From assembly GCF_025264685.1 (NCBI RefSeq), contig NZ_CP073721.1:8139501-8203500 (forward strand): a DNA stretch of 64,000 bases. Direction: 5' to 3'. This DNA comes from Dactylosporangium roseum. Its GTDB lineage: Bacteria > Actinomycetota > Actinomycetes > Mycobacteriales > Micromonosporaceae. Below, one piece after another: positions 1 through 9,170 of the stretch. The position numbers and the translations under genes were made by a program. Position 1 is the stretch's first letter, and the number at the start of each line of letters is the position of its first letter. The notes beneath the pieces were generated by a model. The model was not told the DNA's origin. It searched no databases and was given only the letters and a program-made list of their open reading frames with translations.

Positions 1-1535
<1,535 letters not shown>

Positions 1536-1583
1536 AGCTGCTTGACCTCCAAGTGACAGTCGGCGAGGAAGCCGGCTGCAAAG

Positions 1584-1602
1584 TTGAGTGACTGCCACTC
1601 AA
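1584..1602 (-). promoter_or_regulatory. HAIR operator (HspR binding site) of dnaK
   Basis: The sequence is TTGAGT, seven bases, then ACTCAA, an exact match to the core of the HAIR consensus (CTTGAGT-N7-ACTCAAG). It lies 49-67 bases upstream of the dnaK start. In Streptomyces and mycobacteria HspR binds this element to repress the dnaK operon until heat shock. The site is seen directly; the regulator itself is outside the window. Confidence 0.9.
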
Positions 1603-1759
1603 TAGTGCCACGAGACTCACGATCGTCAAGTCCGACCTTGAGCGCGTCCGGCGCAACTTCTCACACGCCGGACGGACTCGGGGTGAGATTGCGCTGGGTT
1701 ACATCGATGGCTGCGCGCATTGCATGGCGCTGCCCGGCCGTATCGTGCACGCTTTACCC

Positions 1760-3580
1760 GTGACCACACAGGGCGAGTCGGTGTCCGCTCGGTCGACGGC
1801 CCCGACCCATTCGTCGGATGGCCCGTCCTCCGGCCGTCCGCCGTGCGCCCAGGTCCCCGAGCCGTCACCGGTCGGCCCGCTCGTCGATGCGCTCGTCGAG
1901 CTCAGGGAAACCGTCAAAGCGACCCGTTTCGCTCTGCCGCTTCCCAGCGCCGAGCGGGCCGCGGGCGTCGCGAAGAGCATGGTCGACCAGCTCGACGACT
2001 ATCTGCTCCCGCGGCTCGACCGGCTCGACGCGCCGCTGCTCGTGGTCGTCGGTGGCTCGACCGGAGCGGGCAAGTCGACGCTGGTCAACAGCCTGATCCG
2101 CACCCCGGTCAGCCCGGCCGGCGTGCTGCGGCCGACGACCCGCGCGCCGGTGCTGGTCTGCCACCCGGCCGACATGCCGTGGTTCTCCCAGGGCCGCGTC
2201 CTGCCCTCGCTGGCCCGCACCTCCGGGCCGAGTGCCGACCCGCGCTCGCTCCAGGTGGTCTCCGCCCATGCCCTCACCCCCGGGCTCGCGTTCCTCGACG
2301 CGCCCGACATCGACTCGGTCGTCGACGCCAACCGCCGGCTCGCCGGCCAACTGCTCGCCGCCGCCGACCTCTGGCTCTTCGTCACCACCGCCGCGCGGTA
2401 CGCCGACGCGGTCCCCTGGGAAATGCTGCGCACCGCGCGCAACCGGGGCACCGCCGTCGCGCTGCTGCTCGACCGGGTGCCCGGAGGCGGCGCCGTCGAC
2501 GAGATCGGCCCGCACCTGACCTCGATGCTGGAGGAGCACGAGCTGGGTGGCGTGCCGCTGTTCGTACTGCCGGAAACCCGCCTCGACAGTCAAGGGTTGC
2601 TCAGCGAGGCACAGGTCGCCCCGCTGCGCGACTGGTTCACCCGCCTCGCCCACTCCGCGGAGGACCGGGCCGCCGTGATCCGCCAGACCGTCGGCGGCGC
2701 GATCGACGCGCTCACCGGCGAGATCGCCGTCCTGTCCGCGGCCGCCGAGGACCAGCTCGCCGCCGCCCGCGTGCTGCGGGAGGCGGTCCGGGGCGCCTAC
2801 CGGTCGGCCACCGACTCCGTCGAGAAGGGCATCCACGACGGCGCCCTGCTGCGCGGTGAGGTGCTCGCCCGCTGGCAGGAGCTCGTCGGCACCGGCGACA
2901 TCATGCGGGCGTTGCAGGCCCGGGTCGGCAAGGCACGCGACCGGATCGTCGCCGCCGTCACCGGCCGGCCCGCTCCCGGCGCACGCTTCCAGGAAGCGAT
3001 CGGCTCCGGCCTGGCGGTGCTGCTCAAGGGCGCCGCGACCGACGCCGCGGACAACGCGGGCGCCGCCTGGCGGGCACATCCCGCCGGGGCGGCGCTACTG
3101 GACGCCGCACCCGGCCTCACCCGCCCGTCCGACGACCTGGACGAGCGCATCGCCCGGCTCGTCCGCGACTGGCAGCGGTCGGTGCTCGACCTGGTGCGGA
3201 CCGAGGCCGGCGACAAGCGGATGATCGCCCGCGCGAGCGCCTACGCGGTCAACGCCACCGGCCTGCTGGTCATGGTCAGCGTGTTCACGGCCACCGCGTT
3301 CATCCCGACCGGGGCGGAGATCGCCGTGGCCGGCGGCACGACCGTGGCGGCGCAGAAGGTCCTCGAGGCGATCTTCGGCGACCAGGCCGTGCGGTCGCTC
3401 GCCGAGCGGGCCCGGCACGACCTCGACGACCGGGTGAAAGCCCTCTTCGACGAGCAGGCCGGCCGGTTCCACAACGCGCTGGAGGGCGCCGGAGTCGACG
3501 AGGACGTCGCGGCCCGCCTGCACGGCGTGAGCGGCACGGTCCACACTGCGCGCACCGCCGGCCTGGATGTCGCCCGATGA
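1760..3580 (+). CDS. Dynamin-like/YfjP-type GTPase, first of a tandem pair
   Basis: Large P-loop GTPase with a membrane-associated C-terminal half. The G1 loop GGSTGAGKST is near residue 97, G3 is DAPD near 180, and LLLDRVP probably stands at the G4 strand. Around residues 500-530 a hydrophobic stretch (GLLVMVSVFTATAFI and following) suggests a membrane segment, and the tail is helical and charged. The gene overlaps the next GTPase by four bases (ATGA), so the two are translationally coupled and may act together. The start is uncertain: GTG 1760 follows a weak TATCGT hexamer (1741-1746), while an in-frame ATG at 1724 has no ribosome site. Function is unknown; membrane remodelling or division roles are possible by analogy with bacterial dynamin-like pairs. 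Confidence 0.85.
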   Translation: MTTQGESVSARSTAPTHSSDGPSSGRPPCAQVPEPSPVGPLVDALVELRETVKATRFALPLPSAERAAGVAKSMVDQLDDYLLPRLDRLDAPLLVVVGGSTGAGKSTLVNSLIRTPVSPAGVLRPTTRAPVLVCHPADMPWFSQGRVLPSLARTSGPSADPRSLQVVSAHALTPGLAFLDAPDIDSVVDANRRLAGQLLAAADLWLFVTTAARYADAVPWEMLRTARNRGTAVALLLDRVPGGGAVDEIGPHLTSMLEEHELGGVPLFVLPETRLDSQGLLSEAQVAPLRDWFTRLAHSAEDRAAVIRQTVGGAIDALTGEIAVLSAAAEDQLAAARVLREAVRGAYRSATDSVEKGIHDGALLRGEVLARWQELVGTGDIMRALQARVGKARDRIVAAVTGRPAPGARFQEAIGSGLAVLLKGAATDAADNAGAAWRAHPAGAALLDAAPGLTRPSDDLDERIARLVRDWQRSVLDLVRTEAGDKRMIARASAYAVNATGLLVMVSVFTATAFIPTGAEIAVAGGTTVAAQKVLEAIFGDQAVRSLAERARHDLDDRVKALFDEQAGRFHNALEGAGVDEDVAARLHGVSGTVHTARTAGLDVAR

Positions 3581-5241
3581 GTCTCGTGGAACGGATCAAG
3601 CAGGTGATTCCCCGGCAGGGAGGTGGGCCGGTGGACGCGGACCGGCTCGCCGGGCGGGTCGACTCGCTGCGCCGGTTCGTCCGGGCCGCCGAGGGGCACG
3701 TGCCGGAGGACCGGCTCGTCACCACCCGCACCGTCATCGACCGAGCCGGTGAACGGCTGGCGTTGTCCCGCGCGCACACCGTGGTCGCGCTCGCCGGTGC
3801 CACCGGCAGCGGCAAGTCGAGCCTGTTCAACGCCATCTCCAAGTTCCAGCTCTCCCGGGTCGGGGTGCGGCGGCCGACGACCGGGGTCGCCCACGCGTGC
3901 GTGTGGGGCCCGCAGGGTGCCGGCCCGCTGCTCGACTGGCTCGGCGTGCCGCCGAGCCGCCGGTTCACCCGGGAGAGCGCGCTCGACGGTGAGGACGAGG
4001 CCGGCCTGCGTGGGCTGGTGCTGCTCGACCTGCCCGACTTCGACTCGATCGAGGCGCAGCACCGGACCGAGGTCGATCGGCTGCTGCGCCTGGTCGACCT
4101 GGTCGTGTGGGTGCTCGACCCGCAGAAGTACGCCGACCGCGTCGTCCACGAGCGGTACCTCGCCCAGTTCCAGCGGCACCGCGACGTGACCGTCGTCGTG
4201 CTCAACCAGGCCGACCGGCTCACCCGAACCGACAGCGAGCGGATCGTCGCGGACCTGCACCGGCTGCTCGACGCGGACGGGCTCGGCGGGGTCCCGGCGT
4301 TCGCCACCTCGGCGAAGGGCCATCCCGGCCTCGACTCGCTGCGTGCGACGCTGGAGCGCGCCGTCGCGGAGCGGCAGGCCGCCCTGCGCCGGCTCGCCGG
4401 CGACGTCGACGACGCCGTCGACGCGCTCGAGCCGGTGGTCGCGCTCGACACGCGCGGCGCCGACCGCATCTCGCGGGGCACGGTCGACCGGCTGTCCGGC
4501 GCGCTGTCGGTCGCGGCCGGAGTGCCGATCGTGGCCGACGCCACCGAACGGACGTATCGCCATCGGGCGACCGGCGTGCTCGGCTGGCCCGTCGCCCGCT
4601 GGATCCGCCGGCTGCGCCCCGACCCGTTGCGCCGGCTGCACCTGTCCACCGCGCGACTGGAGGCCCCGGCCGCCACGTCGCTGCCGGAGTCGACCGCCGC
4701 GCAGAAGGCGGCGGTCGGGCTGGCCTCCCGCGAGGTCGCCGACGAGGCCTCAGCCGGGCTGCCGGAGCCGTGGCCGGCGGCGATCACGGCGGCGTCACGC
4801 TCGCGGGCCGACGACGTGCCCGACGCACTCGACGTCGCGGTGGCCTCGGCCGACCTCGGGATGGAGCGCAAGCCGTTCTGGTGGCGGCTGGTCGGCGCGT
4901 TGCAGTGGCTCGGCGCCGTGGCCGCGCTCGCCGGCCTGGTCTGGCTCGCGGTCCGGGCGGTCTTCGCGTTCCTCGGCCTGCCGAACCTCGACGGCCCGCA
5001 GGTCGGCCGGCTGCCGCTGGCCACCGCGCTGCTGGGCGGCGGCCTGCTCTTCGGCCTGCTGCTCGCCGCCGTCGTCCGCCCGGCCGTCGGGATCGCCGCC
5101 CGGCGCGCACGGGCCCGCGCCGAGCGCCGGCTGCGCGCCGCGATCGCGGACGTCGCCACGACGCACATCGTCGCGCCGATCCGGGACGTGCTGCGCTCGT
5201 ACGATGACGCGCGTGAAGCTCTCTCCGCCGCTCGCGATTAG
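3577..5241 (+). CDS. GTPase with two C-terminal membrane helices, second of pair
   Basis: Era/YfjP-like GTPase of 554 residues. G1 is GATGSGKSS near residue 73, G3 is DLPDFD near 150 and G4 is NQAD near 209, all intact. Two hydrophobic segments at about 443-468 and 482-510 form a hairpin before an Arg/Ala-rich helix (RRARARAERRLRAA). It overlaps the preceding GTPase by four bases and the following membrane gene by 38 bases. The paired organisation, with one partner carrying a clear membrane hairpin, fits a heteromeric membrane GTPase. That is inference; the sequence shows only that both have complete GTP-binding loops. Confidence 0.88.
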   Translation: MSLVERIKQVIPRQGGGPVDADRLAGRVDSLRRFVRAAEGHVPEDRLVTTRTVIDRAGERLALSRAHTVVALAGATGSGKSSLFNAISKFQLSRVGVRRPTTGVAHACVWGPQGAGPLLDWLGVPPSRRFTRESALDGEDEAGLRGLVLLDLPDFDSIEAQHRTEVDRLLRLVDLVVWVLDPQKYADRVVHERYLAQFQRHRDVTVVVLNQADRLTRTDSERIVADLHRLLDADGLGGVPAFATSAKGHPGLDSLRATLERAVAERQAALRRLAGDVDDAVDALEPVVALDTRGADRISRGTVDRLSGALSVAAGVPIVADATERTYRHRATGVLGWPVARWIRRLRPDPLRRLHLSTARLEAPAATSLPESTAAQKAAVGLASREVADEASAGLPEPWPAAITAASRSRADDVPDALDVAVASADLGMERKPFWWRLVGALQWLGAVAALAGLVWLAVRAVFAFLGLPNLDGPQVGRLPLATALLGGGLLFGLLLAAVVRPAVGIAARRARARAERRLRAAIADVATTHIVAPIRDVLRSYDDAREALSAARD

Positions 5242-5650
5242 CGCCGTCCGTCGGGCCGGATTCGGCGCGCTCGGCCTGGTCAACCTGGTATGGGGCTGCT
5301 GGGCGGTCGTCGCGCCGGAGTACTTCTTCGCCACGTTCCCGGGCCTCGGCCTGCACTGGACGTCGGCCTACCCGCCGTACAACCAACATCTCATCGTCGA
5401 CCTGGGCGCCACGATGCTGACGCTGGCGGTGCTGTTCATCGGCGCGATGATCGTGGACCGGCCGCCGGTGAGCTGGCTCGCCGGGATCGCGGCCGCCGTG
5501 TTCGGCACCCTGCACTTCGGCTACCACGCGCTGCACGCCGGCCACATGGGCACCTCCGACCGGGTGCTGAGCCTGTTGAGCCTGGTCGGCGGGGCGCTCC
5601 TGCCGCCCGCCCTGGCCGCGACCCACCACCTGCGAACGGGACCCCGCTGA
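5204..5650 (+). CDS. Small four-helix membrane protein
   Basis: About 148 residues with four hydrophobic segments, beginning FGALGLVNLVWGCWAVVAPE and ending VLSLLSLVGGALLPPALAA. A polar loop after the first helix contains tyrosines and histidines (PPYNQHLIVDLG). ATG 5204 and GTG 5213 are both possible starts and both lie inside the end of the GTPase gene, indicating coupled translation. The stop TGA overlaps the ATG of the following kinase-like gene by one base. I do not recognise a family with a known function. It could support the upstream GTPases at the membrane or simply be a passenger in the operon. Confidence 0.75.
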   Translation: MTRVKLSPPLAISAVRRAGFGALGLVNLVWGCWAVVAPEYFFATFPGLGLHWTSAYPPYNQHLIVDLGATMLTLAVLFIGAMIVDRPPVSWLAGIAAAVFGTLHFGYHALHAGHMGTSDRVLSLLSLVGGALLPPALAATHHLRTGPR

Positions 5651-6516
5651 TGGACCTCGACTATCTGAAGGCGCATCCGGAGCAGCTTCCGGTCTTCCTC
5701 AAGCACCAGCGGATCCGGGAGACCCCGGTGCCGGGCGGGTCCATCTGCACCGCGCAGCGGCTGACCCTCGACGACGGGGGATCGCTGTTCGCCAAATCCC
5801 TCGCCGACCCGCCGCCGTCGTTCTTCGCCAGCGAGGCCGCCGGGCTGCGCTGGCTGCGGGAGGCGGACGCGGTGCCCGTGCCGGAGGTGATCGCGGAGCT
5901 GCCGGACATGCTGGCACTGTCGTGGATCGACCACGGTGAGGCGTCGCCCGCCGGCGCGGAGCTGCTCGGACGGCGGCTCGCGGAGCTGCACCGGGCGGGC
6001 GCGCCCTCGTTCGGGGCACCCTGGCGCGGGTACATCGGGACGGCCCCGCTACCGAACGACGAGTCCGCCGGACCGTGGGGTGCGTGGTTCGGTACGCACC
6101 GGCTGCTGCCCTTCCTCCAGGCGTCGGTCGAAAACGGCGCACTGACGCCAGAGGACGCACATGGCATAGAGCGCATCATTTCCGGCATTTCCGAGTATGG
6201 CGGCGACGAGCCGCCGGCGCGCATCCACGGCGACCTCTGGCCGGGCAACGTCGTCTGGGACCGCGACGGCAACGGCTGGCTGGTCGACCCGGCGGCGCAC
6301 GGCGGGCACCGGGAGACCGACCTGGCGCTGCTCGGCCTCTGGGGAGGTGTCCCCCACCACGACCGGCTGCTGGCGGCCTATCAGGAGGCGTGGCCGCTGC
6401 CGGACGGCTGGCGGGAACGGGTGCCGCTGCACAGGCTCCATCTGCTGCTGGTGCACACCGCGTTGTTCGGCGCGTCGTATCGGGAGTCGGTCCGGTCCGC
6501 CCGGCGGTCGCTCTGA
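5650..6516 (+). CDS. Fructosamine kinase family protein (APH fold)
   Basis: The 288-residue protein has the aminoglycoside-phosphotransferase fold signatures of fructosamine/ketosamine-3-kinases: the Brenner-type catalytic loop HGDLWPGNV, then a metal-binding motif in VDPAAHGGHRETDLA, and the WRGYIG stretch characteristic of the family. Known members phosphorylate glycated lysine side chains or free ketoamines, causing deglycation. It is the last gene of the GTPase operon, starting on the last base of the preceding stop codon. Bases 6517-6591 separate it from moaA, which has its own promoter. The substrate cannot be inferred from sequence. Confidence 0.9.
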   Translation: MDLDYLKAHPEQLPVFLKHQRIRETPVPGGSICTAQRLTLDDGGSLFAKSLADPPPSFFASEAAGLRWLREADAVPVPEVIAELPDMLALSWIDHGEASPAGAELLGRRLAELHRAGAPSFGAPWRGYIGTAPLPNDESAGPWGAWFGTHRLLPFLQASVENGALTPEDAHGIERIISGISEYGGDEPPARIHGDLWPGNVVWDRDGNGWLVDPAAHGGHRETDLALLGLWGGVPHHDRLLAAYQEAWPLPDGWRERVPLHRLHLLLVHTALFGASYRESVRSARRSL

Positions 6517-6579
6517 GGATGTGTCGATACCCGGCCGCACCGTCCGACGCCTTCGGCGCCTGACCTCCGACGGTTCGGG

Positions 6580-6585
6580 TACCGT
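6580..6585 (+). promoter_or_regulatory. -10 hexamer of a leaderless moaA promoter
   Basis: TACCGT fits TANNNT and is followed by only six bases (TCGAGC) before the moaA ATG at 6592. Transcription should therefore begin at or within a base of the start codon. No ribosome binding site or Moco riboswitch-like leader fits in that space. A convincing -35 element is not visible. Confidence 0.6.
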
Positions 6586-6591
6586 TCGAGC

Positions 6592-7623
6592 ATGACCTAT
6601 TCGGAGCCCCCGCACGCCGGTCTCGCCGACCGGCACGGGCGCGTGGCGACCGATCTGCGGGTCTCGCTGACCGATCGGTGCAACCTGCGCTGCACCTACT
6701 GCATGCCCGCCGAGGGCCTCGACTGGCTGCCCAGCCCGACGCTGCTCACCGACGCCGAGGTCGTGCGGCTCATCGGGGTCGCGGTCGGCCTGCTGGGCGT
6801 GACCGAGGTGCGGTTCACCGGCGGTGAGCCCCTGCTGCGCCGCGGCCTGGTCGACATCGTGCGGGCCGTCGCCGAGCTCGAGCCCCGGCCGCAGACGATG
6901 CTCACCACCAACGGCATCGGGTTGACCCGGCTGGCGGCGCCGCTCGCGGAGGCGGGCCTCGACCGGGTCAACGTCTCGCTCGACACCACCGACCCGGCGC
7001 AGTTCAAGGAGCTGACCCGGCGCGACCGGCACGCCGACGTGGTCGCCGGGCTCGCCGCGGCGGCCGACGCCGGGCTCACGCCCGTGAAGATGAATGCGGT
7101 GCTGCTGCGCGGGGTCAACGACGACGAGGCGGTGCCGTTGCTGCGGTTCGCCCTCGAGCGCGGCTATGAGCTGCGGTTCATCGAGCAGATGCCGCTCGAT
7201 GCCGGCCACACGTGGCGGCGCTCGGAGATGGTCACCGGCGCGGAGATCCTGGCACAGTTGCGAAGCACGTTCACGCTGGAGCCCGATCCGGTCCGGCGGG
7301 GCGGCGCACCGGCGGAGACCTGGCTGGTCGGCGGCCACACCGGGATCGGCGGGCGGCCGGCACGTGTCGGGGTGATCGCGAGCGTGTCCAGCCCGTTCTG
7401 CGGTGCGTGCGACCGCACCCGGCTCACCGCCGACGGCGCCGTGCGGTCGTGCCTGTTCAGCCAGGAGGAGACCGACCTGCGTGGCGCGATGCGGTCCGGC
7501 GCGAGCGACGACGAGCTGGCCGATCTCTGGCGCAAGGCGATGTGGGCGAAGCCGGCCGGGCACGGCATCGACGATCCGCGGTTCCTGCAGCCGGCGCGCC
7601 CGATGTCGGCGATCGGAGGCTGA
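6592..7623 (+). CDS. moaA: GTP 3',8-cyclase MoaA
   Basis: Radical-SAM enzyme for the first step of molybdenum cofactor synthesis, converting GTP to 3',8-cyclo-GTP in the cytosol. The N-terminal cluster motif CNLRCTYC (Cys30, 34, 37) binds the SAM-cluster, and the C-terminal second cluster is formed by Cys270, Cys273 (CGACDR) and Cys287 (VRSCL). The protein ends in Gly-Gly, as family members do. Length 343 is normal. A leaderless promoter precedes it. moaD follows after four bases, while moaC, mog, moeA and moaE are in a separate cluster at 22.9-25.6 kb, so the pathway is split between two loci in this window. Confidence 0.98.
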   Translation: MTYSEPPHAGLADRHGRVATDLRVSLTDRCNLRCTYCMPAEGLDWLPSPTLLTDAEVVRLIGVAVGLLGVTEVRFTGGEPLLRRGLVDIVRAVAELEPRPQTMLTTNGIGLTRLAAPLAEAGLDRVNVSLDTTDPAQFKELTRRDRHADVVAGLAAAADAGLTPVKMNAVLLRGVNDDEAVPLLRFALERGYELRFIEQMPLDAGHTWRRSEMVTGAEILAQLRSTFTLEPDPVRRGGAPAETWLVGGHTGIGGRPARVGVIASVSSPFCGACDRTRLTADGAVRSCLFSQEETDLRGAMRSGASDDELADLWRKAMWAKPAGHGIDDPRFLQPARPMSAIGG

Positions 7624-7627
7624 GCGC

Positions 7628-7864
7628 GTGCTGCTGGTGCGCTACTTCGCCGGGGCCCGCGCGGCCGCCGGCGTGCCCGAGGAGAAGGTCGAGGCGGCGA
7701 CGCTCGGTGACCTCGTCGGCGCCATCACCACCGGCCGTCCCCGGCTGACGGCGGTGCTGACCGCCTGCTCGTTCCTCGTCGACGGGGTGGCGTGGCGCGA
7801 CCGCGACGCCCCGCTGCCGGCGACAGCGACCGTCGACGTCCTGCCGCCGTTCGCGGGCGGCTGA
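7628..7864 (+). CDS. moaD: Molybdopterin synthase small subunit MoaD
   Basis: Ubiquitin-like sulfur carrier of 78 residues ending in PPFAGG. The terminal Gly-Gly is adenylated and thiocarboxylated so that MoaD can donate sulfur to MoaE during formation of molybdopterin. GTG 7628 is chosen because it gives the typical length and lies just after the moaA stop. The catalytic partner MoaE is at 22.9-23.3 kb. A dedicated MoaD-activating MoeB is not present in the window. Confidence 0.93.
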   Translation: MLLVRYFAGARAAAGVPEEKVEAATLGDLVGAITTGRPRLTAVLTACSFLVDGVAWRDRDAPLPATATVDVLPPFAGG

Positions 7865-7868
7865 GCCG

Positions 7869-9134
7869 GTGATCGCCGTCCTGCTGGCGGTGGTGCTCCT
7901 CGTCGTCGGATCCATCCACTGGTATCTCTGGAAGAGGCTCGTCAAGGACACCACGTCGACGAGGCGCGGCCGGCGCATCGGCACCGCGCTCGTGGTGGCG
8001 CTGGCCCTGCTCATCCCGGTGACGCTGGTCGCCTCGCGGGCGTTGCCGCACTCACGGCAGGCGATCCTCGCCTGGCCCGGGTTCCTGTGGCTGGCGCTGA
8101 TGTTCTACCTGCTCGTGACGCTGGCGATCCTGGAGGTGCCGCGGCTGGCGCTGCGCTTCTGGACCCGGCGTGGCCCCGCCGCGGCCGAGCCCGCCAATTC
8201 GGAGCCCGCCGATTCGGAGCTCGCCGGGTTCGCGATGAGTCCGCCGGCCGGCACCCCGGCGGGAGTCGCCGCGACCACCGCCGAGCCCCCGCCGGCACCG
8301 CCACGGGGCTTCGATCCGGGGCGGCGGCTACTGCTCGGGCGGTCCATGGCCGTCGCGGCCGGCGCCCTGTCCGTCGCGGCCGTCGGCATCGGCACCGCGC
8401 AGGCGCTCGGCCCGCCCGACCTCAAGCGGGTGCCGATCCGGCTGCCCAAGCTGCCGTCCAGCATGACCGGGTTCCGGATCGCGCTGGTCTCCGACATCCA
8501 CCTCGGGCCCCTGCTGGGCCGGTCGCACACCGAGCGCATCGTGCGGATGATCAACTCGGTGGAGGCCGACCTCGTCGCCGTGGTCGGCGACCTGGTCGAC
8601 GGCAGCGTGGCCGAGCTGGGCCCGGCCGCCGAACCGTTGCAGGACCTGCGGGCCCGGCACGGCAGCTTCTTCGTGACCGGCAACCACGAGTATTTCTCCG
8701 GATACCAGGAGTGGATCAACGAGATCAACTCGCTCGGCGTGCGGGTGCTGCGCAACGAGCGGGTCGACATCCTGGGGCTGGACCTCGCCGGGGTCAACGA
8801 CGTCAACGGGCAGGACGTCGGCGACGGGCCCGACTTCGCCAAGGCCCTCGGCGGGCGCGACACGGCGCGGCCCGTGGTGCTGCTGGCGCACCAGCCGGTG
8901 CAGGCGCGCGACGCGGCCGAGCACGGCGTCGACCTCCAGCTCTCCGGGCACACCCACGGCGGCCAGATGGCGCCGTTCAACCTGCTCGTGAGCCTGGAGT
9001 CACCCGTGGTCGCCGGGCTGGGCGACGTCGACGGCACACAGGTCTACGTCACGCGCGGTGCCGGCTTCTGGGGGCCACCGGTACGATTCGGAGCACCGCC
9101 CGACATCTCGGTCATCGAGTTGCACGGCGCGTAA
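7869..9134 (+). CDS. Membrane-anchored metallophosphoesterase
   Basis: 421-residue protein with several N-terminal hydrophobic segments (residues about 2-20, 38-55, 60-90 and one near 160-180) followed by a calcineurin-like phosphoesterase domain. The metal-binding motifs appear in order: SDIHLG, GDLVDG, GNHEYF, LAHQP and SGHTHGGQ. This set is typical of the YkuE-like phosphodiesterase family in Gram-positive bacteria, whose substrates are often membrane lipids or nucleotides. The gene begins four bases after moaD with GTG and probably shares its transcript, though no metabolic link to molybdopterin is known. The C-terminal domain topology (inside or outside) is not settled by sequence alone. 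Confidence 0.92.
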   Translation: MIAVLLAVVLLVVGSIHWYLWKRLVKDTTSTRRGRRIGTALVVALALLIPVTLVASRALPHSRQAILAWPGFLWLALMFYLLVTLAILEVPRLALRFWTRRGPAAAEPANSEPADSELAGFAMSPPAGTPAGVAATTAEPPPAPPRGFDPGRRLLLGRSMAVAAGALSVAAVGIGTAQALGPPDLKRVPIRLPKLPSSMTGFRIALVSDIHLGPLLGRSHTERIVRMINSVEADLVAVVGDLVDGSVAELGPAAEPLQDLRARHGSFFVTGNHEYFSGYQEWINEINSLGVRVLRNERVDILGLDLAGVNDVNGQDVGDGPDFAKALGGRDTARPVVLLAHQPVQARDAAEHGVDLQLSGHTHGGQMAPFNLLVSLESPVVAGLGDVDGTQVYVTRGAGFWGPPVRFGAPPDISVIELHGA

Positions 9135-9170
9135 CAGGTATTGGCTCGAATAGCTGTGACAGGATGCAGC

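Noticed and set aside
6517..6591. Moco riboswitch upstream of moaA
   Set aside because: The gap is only 75 bases and the promoter sits six bases before ATG, leaving no leader RNA.
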